Assembly: GCA_007120745.1 (NCBI GenBank) | Contig: SKNC01000053.1 | Coordinates: 1 to 11,291, forward strand | DNA: 11,291 nucleotides | Source: Bacillota bacterium | GTDB lineage: Bacteria; Bacillota; Dethiobacteria; SKNC01 | Direction of reading: 5' to 3' | Shown: piece after piece, positions 6,200 to 11,291 of the stretch | Layout: each line of letters starts with the position of its first letter | How positions within the stretch are numbered: position 1 is the stretch's first letter | Position numbers and translations under genes: made by a program | Notes under the pieces: generated by a model | Database searches by the model: none | Told to the model about the DNA's origin: nothing | Seen by the model: only the letters and a program-made list of their open reading frames with translations

Positions 6200-7963
6200 A
6201 TGCCTTTAGATCCAACGAAACATGCTGACTGGGAAATAGCCGAAGAAGCGCAAAAGACAATGAAGACAGTTTACCAGCTTCGCGATGAGCTGGGACTGAA
6301 AGAGGAAGAACTGCTCCCTTATGGGCACTATGTAGCAAAAGTAGATTATAAGAAAGTTTTAGACCGTTTAAAGGATGCTCCCGATGGAAAATATATCGAT
6401 GTTACCGCCATCACCCCCACTCCCCTGGGAGAAGGTAAATCCACCTCTCTGGTAGGATTGGTACAGGGTATGGGTAAGCGGGGCAAGAATGTTGTTGCAG
6501 CCATCCGTCAGCCCTCCGGTGGACCCACCATGAACGTTAAGGGATCCGCAGCCGGCGGCGGCCTGGCCCAGTGTATCCCCCTGACCGAGTTTTCCTTAGG
6601 TTTAACCGGTGACATCAACGCCATTATGAACGCCCACAACCTGGCCATGGTTGCCGTGACCTCCAGGATTCAGCACGAGTTCAACTACAGCGATAACTTC
6701 CTGTCCAAGCAGGGATTAAAGAGATTAGATATCGACCCCAGAAACGTTGAGATGAAGTGGATTATGGACTTCTGCGCCCAGGCGCTTCGCAACATCATCA
6801 TCGGCCTCGGCGGCAAAACAGACGGATTCATGATGAATTCCGGCTTTGCCATCGCCGTTTCCTCTGAAGTTATGGCCATTCTCTCCGTTGCTACCGACCT
6901 GAAGGACATGAGAGAGCGGATGGGTAAGATTGTGGTGGCCTATGACAAGAAGGGTAACCCCGTAACTACCGCTGATCTGGATGTAGATGGCGCCATGACC
7001 GCCTGGATGGTTGAGGCACTGAACCCCAACCTGATGCAGACCCTGGAAGGCCAGCCCTGCATGGTTCACGCAGGACCCTTCGCCAATATTGCCATTGGAC
7101 AGAACTCCATTATTGCAGACCGCGTAGCCCTGAAGCTGGGCGACTATGTAGCCACCGAGTCCGGATTCGCTGCCGATATCGGCTTCGAGAAGTTCTGGAA
7201 CCTGAAGTGCCGCATGTCCGGCCTGAAGCCTCACTGCGCCGTGATTGTAGCTACCATCCGGGCCCTGAAGTGCCACGGTGGAGCTCCCATTCCTCTGCCC
7301 GGACTGCCCTTAGACCCCAGCTACAAGGAAGAGAACGTAGCTCTGGTAGAAAAGGGAGCCGCGAACCTGCTGCACCTGATCGAAGTGGTCAAGAAGTCCG
7401 GCATGAGCCCGGTTGTATGTATCAATGCTTTCTACACTGACACCGATAAGGAAATCGAAGCAGTCCGCAAGCTGGCCGGCGAAGCCGGAGCCCGGGTAGC
7501 CCTTTCCAGGCACTGGGAAAAGGGCGGCGATGGCGCTCTTGAGTTTGCCGATGCCGTAGTAGAAGCCTGTGAAGAAGAAAGCGATTTCAAATTCCTGTAT
7601 GAGCTGGAAACCCCGCTGAGAGAGCGTATCCATCTGATTGCTACCGAAGTTTATGGGGCAGACGGTGTTGAGTACTCCCCAGAGGCCCTGCAGAAAGCCG
7701 AAAGAATGGAAAAAGACCCTGAGATTCAGAAGCTGGGCACCTGCATGGTGAAGACTCACCTCAGCCTGTCTGATAACCCTGCTCTGAAGGGTGTACCCAA
7801 GGGATGGAAACTCTCCGTCCGCGACATCCTGACTTTCATGGGCGCAGGTTTCGTAGTTCCCGTGGCCGGTGCCATCAGCCTGATGCCCGGAACCGGATCC
7901 AACCCCGCCTATCGCCGTGTGGATGTGGATGTTGAAACCGGCAAGGTTGAAGGTGTATTCTAA
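6200..7963 (+). CDS. fhs: Formate-tetrahydrofolate ligase (long, divergent form)
   Basis: Makes 10-formyl-tetrahydrofolate from formate, THF and ATP: a key step of the Wood-Ljungdahl methyl branch and a source of one-carbon units for purines. An ideal AAGGAGG (6186-6192) lies 7 bases before ATG 6200. The 587-residue product has the P-loop-like TPLGEGKST (74-82), the first family signature as VKGSAAGGGLAQ (113-124) and the second as VATIRALKCHGG (350-361). It is some 30 residues longer than typical enzymes of about 557. The first signature departs from the common GGAAGGGY form (Ser for Gly, Leu for Tyr), and the segments FSLGLTGDINAI and YRRVDVDVETGKVEGVF at the end also differ from the classical enzyme. 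Codons are markedly biased (AAG, GCC, ATC, CTG) relative to neighbours, implying high expression. It is monocistronic, between two terminators. Confidence 0.95.
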   Translation: MPLDPTKHADWEIAEEAQKTMKTVYQLRDELGLKEEELLPYGHYVAKVDYKKVLDRLKDAPDGKYIDVTAITPTPLGEGKSTSLVGLVQGMGKRGKNVVAAIRQPSGGPTMNVKGSAAGGGLAQCIPLTEFSLGLTGDINAIMNAHNLAMVAVTSRIQHEFNYSDNFLSKQGLKRLDIDPRNVEMKWIMDFCAQALRNIIIGLGGKTDGFMMNSGFAIAVSSEVMAILSVATDLKDMRERMGKIVVAYDKKGNPVTTADLDVDGAMTAWMVEALNPNLMQTLEGQPCMVHAGPFANIAIGQNSIIADRVALKLGDYVATESGFAADIGFEKFWNLKCRMSGLKPHCAVIVATIRALKCHGGAPIPLPGLPLDPSYKEENVALVEKGAANLLHLIEVVKKSGMSPVVCINAFYTDTDKEIEAVRKLAGEAGARVALSRHWEKGGDGALEFADAVVEACEEESDFKFLYELETPLRERIHLIATEVYGADGVEYSPEALQKAERMEKDPEIQKLGTCMVKTHLSLSDNPALKGVPKGWKLSVRDILTFMGAGFVVPVAGAISLMPGTGSNPAYRRVDVDVETGKVEGVF

Positions 7964-8033
7964 AAATAATATCACTATGATAAAGTGAGCAGAATCTTCT
8001 ATATGAAGGCTTGCTCAAAACTTCATAAAAACA

Positions 8034-8070
8034 AAATCCCCTTTTTCGGTGACGGAAAAGGGGATTTGTT
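8034..8070 (+). terminator. Terminator after fhs
   Basis: A 14-bp stem with one G-T pair (8034-8047 with 8054-8067; core AAATCCCC/GGGGATTT) and a 6-nt loop GGTGAC, followed by GTTATTTCTTTAT. The complementary strand also has a T-rich tail after its stem, so it may work in both directions. Confidence 0.88.
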
Positions 8071-8116
8071 ATTTCTTTATTAATTAATCCTTTTAAGAGG
8101 AAAAAAATATTAAAAA

Positions 8117-8125
8117 TGTTATAAT
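8117..8125 (+). promoter_or_regulatory. Extended -10 promoter of birA
   Basis: TGTTATAAT: a perfect TATAAT (8120-8125) with TG one base upstream. No recognisable -35 at 16-18 bases, which extended -10 promoters tolerate. It is 40 bases before the birA start. No inverted repeat like a biotin operator overlaps it. Confidence 0.6.
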
Positions 8126-8164
8126 AATAGCAGATAAAAATAAAGAATTAGAAGAGAAATCATC

Positions 8165-9127
8165 ATGAAGGAAAAAATTGCTGACATGCTTGTTAATAAT
8201 ATAGGGAAGTATGTTTCTGGAGAAGCTTTGAGCAGCCGGTTACATATCTCCAGAACGGCAGTCTGGAAGCATATCCGTGAACTTCGCAGGAAAGGATATC
8301 TTATTCAGGCTGCACCCCGAAAAGGTTACTGCCTTACACAGCGGCCGGATTTGCTGTTACCCGAAGAAATAAAAAGATATCTAAATACCACAAGTGTTGG
8401 TAAGAAAATAGAATGCTGGCGGACTATTGATTCAACCAACCGGCGTGCAAAGGAGCTGGCATCTCAGGGCGCTCTCCAGGGGACCGTAGTGGTATCAAGA
8501 GAGCAGACCGTGGGAAGGGGAAGGGTAAAAAATAAGTGGTTTTCTCCGGCAGGAGGCATATGGTTTTCAGTGATACTAACGCCGCAAATCATTCCTCAAA
8601 AAGCATCTCTTTTTAACCTGCTGGCCTCCCTGGCGGTGGTAAACGGTATACAAAAGGTATCCGCCGTACCTTTGCAAATAAAATGGCCTAATGATATATA
8701 CCTGGGGAAACGGAAGTTAGCGGGAATATTGACGGAAATCAGTGCGGAGATGGACCAGGTGAATTCAATTGTGGTGGGGGTTGGGATTAACGCCAAAGTT
8801 GATTCCAGTTCATTTCCGGATGAAATCAAAAAAACGGCTGCTTCCCTTTGGGAGGAGACAGAAGAAGAACTATTTCTACCTGAAATACTGGGGGAAATCT
8901 TAAATCAACTGGAGTTATTATACCAGCGCTCTGAAAAAGAGGGGTTTGAAGGGATTCTTGAGGAATGGCGGGGATATGACCTTTTAAAAGGCAGGGATAT
9001 TTCCATAGATACTCCTTCCGGAAGAGTTTCCGGAAAAGCTGCCGGAGTGAATTCCAGAGGCGCCTTACTTTTGGAATCAGAGGAAGAAAATATTGAAGCA
9101 GTTCTGGCGGGCACTGTAATATTTTGA
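8165..9127 (+). CDS. birA: Bifunctional biotin-[acetyl-CoA-carboxylase] ligase / biotin repressor
   Basis: Activates biotin with ATP to biotinyl-5'-AMP and attaches it to carrier-protein lysines; the holo-repressor form switches off biotin synthesis or uptake genes. The 320-residue protein is of group II type: an N-terminal winged helix-turn-helix (about residues 3-60, LSSRLHISRTAVWKHIREL) precedes the catalytic domain. The latter shows DSTN (89-92), the biotinyl-AMP loop GRGR followed by KW (117-125), KWPND with the catalytic lysine (173-177), GKRKLAGIL (181-189) and VGVGIN (204-209). An SH3-like C-terminal domain covers about 270-320. The ribosome binding site is weak (AGAAGAGA, 8150-8157), which suits low expression. 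coaX follows after 78 bases, a frequent pairing; some bacteria, such as Neisseria, fuse the two proteins. Confidence 0.95.
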   Translation: MKEKIADMLVNNIGKYVSGEALSSRLHISRTAVWKHIRELRRKGYLIQAAPRKGYCLTQRPDLLLPEEIKRYLNTTSVGKKIECWRTIDSTNRRAKELASQGALQGTVVVSREQTVGRGRVKNKWFSPAGGIWFSVILTPQIIPQKASLFNLLASLAVVNGIQKVSAVPLQIKWPNDIYLGKRKLAGILTEISAEMDQVNSIVVGVGINAKVDSSSFPDEIKKTAASLWEETEEELFLPEILGEILNQLELLYQRSEKEGFEGILEEWRGYDLLKGRDISIDTPSGRVSGKAAGVNSRGALLLESEEENIEAVLAGTVIF

Positions 9128-9157
9128 TGTTCTGACATTATATCGTATGCGGATAAC

Positions 9158-9185
9158 CTTTGGGGAATCCCAGAGAGCATTTTTT
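9158..9185 (+). terminator. Weak terminator-like hairpin between birA and coaX
   Basis: CTTTGGG (9158-9164) pairs with CCCAGAG (9169-9175), with one G-T pair and a GAAT loop; a run of six T starts four bases later. The stem is short, so it probably attenuates rather than stops transcription into coaX. Confidence 0.35.
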
Positions 9186-9205
9186 CTATAGAGGGGGTTT
9201 ATATC

Positions 9206-9988
9206 ATGCTGTTGGTTTTTGACATTGGAAATACCAATACGGTGGTTGGTGTCTACCGGGGAACAGAGCTGGAGTTTAACTGGAGAATTGCCACAGACCG
9301 TCAGAAGACGGTGGATGAGTACGGGATTCTGATGAAAAGTTTGTTTGAATTTCATGGCATTGAAATGAAAAGCGTAAAGGGAATTGCTATTTCCTCTGTA
9401 GTTCCTCCATTAACTCCGACGTTGTATGCCATGGTGGAAAAGTATTTTTTACTAAAACCCCTGGTGGTAGGCCCCGGCATCAAGACCGGACTGAATATTA
9501 AAATGGAAAATCCCCGGGAAGTGGGAGCAGACCGAATAGTCAATGCCGTAGCCGCCCATGCCCTGTACGGTGGCCCTTTAATCATCGTGGATTTCGGAAC
9601 AGCTACCACATTCTGTGCGGTTTCTGCGGGGGGAGACTACCTGGGAGGGGCTATTGCCCCTGGAATTGGAATATCTACAGAAGCGCTCTTTCAAAGGGCC
9701 GCGAAACTTCCCAGGGTGGAAATGGTTAGACCTCGAAGCATAATCGGTAAAGATACCGTCAGCAGCATGCAGTCAGGTATATTTTTTGGATTTGTGGGAC
9801 AGGTGGAGGGAATTGTCACTCGAATGGCAGAATCTTTTTCACAGCCGCCTGTAGTGGTGGCTACCGGGGGTTTTGCAGCCTTAATTAAGCGGGAATCTAA
9901 AGTAATTGACCATATTCATCCCTTTTTGATACTGGAAGGGCTGCGGATTATTTTTGAAAGAAACCTTTCCTCGAGAGAAAAAAAATAA
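9206..9988 (+). CDS. coaX: Type III pantothenate kinase
   Basis: Phosphorylates pantothenate, the first step of coenzyme A synthesis; type III enzymes belong to the ASKHA fold, need a monovalent cation such as K+ and are not feedback-inhibited by CoA. The 260 residues match the family length. Motifs: the phosphate-binding DIGNTN (6-11), the pantothenate-contacting GADR (107-110), DFGTATTF (129-136), the GGAIAPGI segment (147-154) and the adenosine-site ATGGFA (219-224). GAGGGGG (9191-9197) is 8 bases before ATG 9206. In B. subtilis coaX directly follows ftsH; here fhs and birA lie between them. No separate promoter was convincing, so expression may depend on read-through from birA. Confidence 0.96.
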   Translation: MLLVFDIGNTNTVVGVYRGTELEFNWRIATDRQKTVDEYGILMKSLFEFHGIEMKSVKGIAISSVVPPLTPTLYAMVEKYFLLKPLVVGPGIKTGLNIKMENPREVGADRIVNAVAAHALYGGPLIIVDFGTATTFCAVSAGGDYLGGAIAPGIGISTEALFQRAAKLPRVEMVRPRSIIGKDTVSSMQSGIFFGFVGQVEGIVTRMAESFSQPPVVVATGGFAALIKRESKVIDHIHPFLILEGLRIIFERNLSSREKK

Positions 9989-10003
9989 TTTTCTTAAAAA
10001 AGT

Positions 10004-10034
10004 AAATAATCCCTGAATCAGGTAGGAATTATTT
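10004..10034 (+). terminator. Imperfect hairpin after coaX
   Basis: AAATAAT (10004-10010) pairs with ATTATTT (10028-10034); inside, CCTG and CAGG pair with a 3-nt loop and unpaired bases on the right arm. There is no T run after it, so a terminator role is doubtful. Confidence 0.3.
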
Positions 10035-10097
10035 AAAGTTATCAAGAATAACATTATAGCCATATGCCACTGAAAACAAGTAAAAGGTGGTCTGTCC

Positions 10098-10238
10098 ATG
10101 CCTTACAAGCTGTGTCCTTATTGTAAAAGGGTGTCTTATTCTGCTTCAACTCACTCTGAAATCATTTGGATATGTCCGTATTGTGAAGAAGATATAACTT
10201 GTGTAGATAGTCATGATTCTCCGGAAGACCTGCATTAA
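10098..10238 (+). CDS. Small double zinc-knuckle protein, 46 residues, function unknown
   Basis: An ATG at 10098 is preceded by AAAGGTGG (10083-10090) at a spacing of 7 and reads 46 codons to TAA. The product starts MPYKLCPYCKRVSYS and has two identical CPYC knuckles (residues 6-9 and 26-29), 16 residues apart with a Trp just before the second. This is the pattern of a rubredoxin-like zinc ribbon binding one Zn through four cysteines. A fifth cysteine is at 35, and the C-terminal third is acidic (about five Asp/Glu in the last 12). I do not recognise the family. Such single ribbons often serve as small nucleic-acid or protein-binding adaptors, but nothing here shows that. It follows coaX by 109 bases and has no clear promoter of its own. 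Confidence 0.75.
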   Translation: MPYKLCPYCKRVSYSASTHSEIIWICPYCEEDITCVDSHDSPEDLH

Positions 10239-10293
10239 AAGCCAAAGCCATAGAATGTTAATAGAATGCAACATATTTAAAGAAGGGTTTTTT

Positions 10294-10322
10294 TTGAATT
10301 TAGCGAATATTAGAACTATTAT
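10294..10322 (+). promoter_or_regulatory. Promoter of the PhoU-like gene
   Basis: TTGAAT (10294-10299), exactly 17 bases, then TATTAT (10317-10322), each close to the sigma-A consensus, 46 bases before the start codon. A direct repeat TAGAATG (10251-10257 and 10262-10268), spaced about one helical turn, lies upstream. Confidence 0.65.
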
Positions 10323-10367
10323 TAAAAAAATAACTAAATAAAAATTTAAAAAAAAGGGGTAAGGAAG

Positions 10368-10979
10368 ATGGGCGCGCAAAAGAAAAAAATCTTAGGGGAC
10401 CTGGCTAATGGCATGGCAAATATTACAGCTGATATTCAAGCCATGCTGGAACTGTCATTTCAGGCATTTATTAAAAACAACGAGAATCTTTTAACTGATA
10501 CCAAAGCAATCATGGAGAAAATCGATGACCAGGTTATTGAACTGGCGGTAAAGGTGCCGGTACTGGAACTGGAAGAAAAAGAAGAGATTACAAAAATTTT
10601 ATCTGTTATTAACAGCCTGGAAAGTATGAAGTACAATGTGATTAAAGTCATGCATCAGACATCTTCAAAGATTCATGACGGAGTGCTCTTTACGGAAAAA
10701 GCGGTAAACGAACTGAAGAGCCTTTTTGGCTCGATGGTAGACCTGGTCAATGATTTAAATGATGTGTTGATTACAGAAAATCAAGTATTAATAAAACATA
10801 TTATTGACCGGGTAAAAGTTATAGAAGCAGAGACTCAAAAATATGCTACGGAACATGAGGAAAGGCTTGTGGTAGGTCAGTGCCTGCCCAAGTCCTCGAC
10901 TCTTTACCTGTTAATTCTTGATTCCCTGAGGGATATTCTCTGGTATATTAAGTCTATTGCCAAAGAATTAGTGTATTAG
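10368..10979 (+). CDS. Stand-alone PhoU-like helical protein
   Basis: A 203-residue, almost wholly alpha-helical protein without signal peptide or membrane segment. AAGGGG (10354-10359) is 8 bases before ATG 10368. The pattern resembles PhoU-type helical bundles, such as those attached to Na/Pi cotransporters: an N-terminal helix with regularly spaced Met/Leu (LANGMANITADIQAMLEL), an acidic MEKIDDQVIEL segment (49-59), a second stretch INSLESMKYNVIKVM (85-99), and a C-terminal half that again has alternating acidic/hydrophobic helices, HEERLVVGQC and a final LDSLRDILWYIKSIAKEL. The Asp usually found after the second motif in PhoU (E-R-x-G-D type) is absent. No phosphate transporter or regulator gene is adjacent, so a role in phosphate control is only a guess; another helical regulator is possible. 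Confidence 0.6.
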   Translation: MGAQKKKILGDLANGMANITADIQAMLELSFQAFIKNNENLLTDTKAIMEKIDDQVIELAVKVPVLELEEKEEITKILSVINSLESMKYNVIKVMHQTSSKIHDGVLFTEKAVNELKSLFGSMVDLVNDLNDVLITENQVLIKHIIDRVKVIEAETQKYATEHEERLVVGQCLPKSSTLYLLILDSLRDILWYIKSIAKELVY

Positions 10980-11039
10980 AAATATAGTTTATACTTATAA
11001 GCAAAAAAGTCGGCAGGGGTTGAAACATGTATAATAATT

Positions 11040-11160
11040 TATAATGAGAAAAAAATAAGAAGGAACATTTTGTCCGGCTGTATGCCGGTTTTATCATCTT
11101 AGCGAGAAGACCCCTTCCTCTAAGCAAAGCGAAGGTAGGGGATGAATCGCTTTTCTTTTG
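11040..11160 (+). ncRNA. Structured element resembling an IS200/IS605 (TnpB) right end / omega-RNA, without tnpB
   Basis: A TATAAT (11040-11045) is followed by a compact set of foldable segments: hairpin CCGGC/GCCGG (11074-11078, 11084-11088), then a long-range helix AGCGA (11101-11105) with TCGCT (11147-11151) enclosing CCCCTTCCT (11111-11119) with AGGTAGGGG (11133-11141), broken only by one T-T mismatch. The order AGCGAGAAG, C-run, loop, G-run, ATGAATCGCT, TTTTC is, from memory, that of the guide-RNA/right-end region of TnpB-encoding elements. No tnpB precedes it; the upstream gene is PhoU-like and intact. It could be a solo transposon end, a nonautonomous copy, or an independent structured RNA. 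The 5' boundary is uncertain. Confidence 0.45.
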
Positions 11161-11171
11161 AAAAATAATAC

Positions 11172-11201
11172 TAGACAAACATATGTTCCGAAATGTATAA
11201 T
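11172..11201 (+). promoter_or_regulatory. Promoter overlapped by a LexA (SOS) box
   Basis: TAGACA (11172-11177), 18 bases, TATAAT (11196-11201). The 14-mer CAAACATATGTTCC (11176-11189) matches the Firmicute LexA/DinR consensus CGAACRNRYGTTYC at 13 of 14 positions and overlaps the end of the -35 and the spacer, the usual place for LexA repression. It lies 50 bases before the start codon at 11239. Confidence 0.7.
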
Positions 11202-11238
11202 ATTACTATATAAGCTGCGTTCAGGAGGTGCATCTCAA

Positions 11239-11291
11239 GTGGAAAAGTGCTTTTTTTCAAACAGGATCTATAAAAAAGACTTGCCGCAAAA
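11239..11291 (+). CDS. N-terminus of an unidentified, probably SOS-regulated protein (3' end outside window)
   Basis: A strong AGGAGGTG (11223-11230) is 8 bases before GTG 11239, which opens a frame to the end of the window, giving 17 residues: MEKCFFSNRIYKKDLPQ. There is no better ATG. The fragment is too short to identify; it does not begin like LexA, RecA, UvrB or Y-family polymerases. Its promoter carries a LexA box, so a DNA-damage-induced role is the best inference. Confidence 0.6.
   Translation, partial: MEKCFFSNRIYKKDLPQ

Noticed and set aside
7310..7975. 221-codon minus-strand frame opposite fhs
   Set aside because: A by-product of the biased fhs codons; the + strand product is unmistakable.
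8071..8164. Biotin operator upstream of birA
   Set aside because: Looked for a BirA-type inverted repeat (TTAAC/GTTAA class) around the -10; none found.
11001..11102. Open frame without a start ending at TAG 11100-11102, a possible vestige of a TnpB C-terminus
   Set aside because: TnpB genes do end inside their guide RNA, but these 33 codons show no recognisable TnpB motif and no start; too short to call a pseudogene.
10954..11178. 74-codon minus-strand frame
   Set aside because: It runs antisense across the structured element and the end of the PhoU-like gene, with no ribosome binding site or family resemblance.

Overview
The window reads as a chromosomal housekeeping segment of an endospore-forming, moderately low-GC Firmicute of the class Clostridia. 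Evidence: a SpoIIE sporulation phosphatase, the Bacillus/Clostridium gene order spoIIE-tilS-hpt-ftsH, AGGAGG-type ribosome binding sites, A/T-rich intergenic regions and sigma-A-like promoters. All genes I can support are on the + strand. I could not name the species. A formate-tetrahydrofolate ligase (fhs) with highly biased codons would suit an acetogen or syntroph using the Wood-Ljungdahl methyl branch, but no other gene of that pathway is visible.

Layout. 1-1305: the 3' part of spoIIE, entering from outside the window, then a strong terminator and about 250 bases of non-coding sequence with repeat-like scraps. 1705-5783: tilS, hpt and ftsH. tilS and hpt are 22 bases apart and form an operon. 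ftsH has its own good promoter and almost certainly starts at a TTG (3858), followed by a 14-bp terminator hairpin. 5897-6199: a complex leader with a dyad over a promoter, a Shine-Dalgarno sequence with no usable start, and a hairpin close to the fhs ribosome binding site. 6200-7963: fhs, in a long and divergent form, then a bidirectional-looking terminator. 8165-9988: birA and coaX, two cofactor genes (biotin loading and repression; first step of CoA synthesis). 10098-10238: a 46-residue protein with two CPYC knuckles, easily missed because of its size. 10368-10979: a stand-alone PhoU-like helical protein with its own promoter. 10980-11291: a structured segment resembling the right end/guide RNA of IS200/IS605-type (TnpB) elements, without a tnpB gene, then a promoter overlapped by a near-consensus LexA (SOS) box and the first 17 codons of an unidentified gene.

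Most genes are core functions: spore-compartment signalling, tRNA-Ile decoding, purine salvage, membrane proteolysis, one-carbon metabolism and cofactor synthesis. The parts worth a second look are the fhs control region, the divergent fhs itself, the small zinc-knuckle protein, and above all the last 250 bases, where an omega-RNA-like element abuts an SOS-type promoter. Assignments rest on motif recognition by eye; no database search was run.
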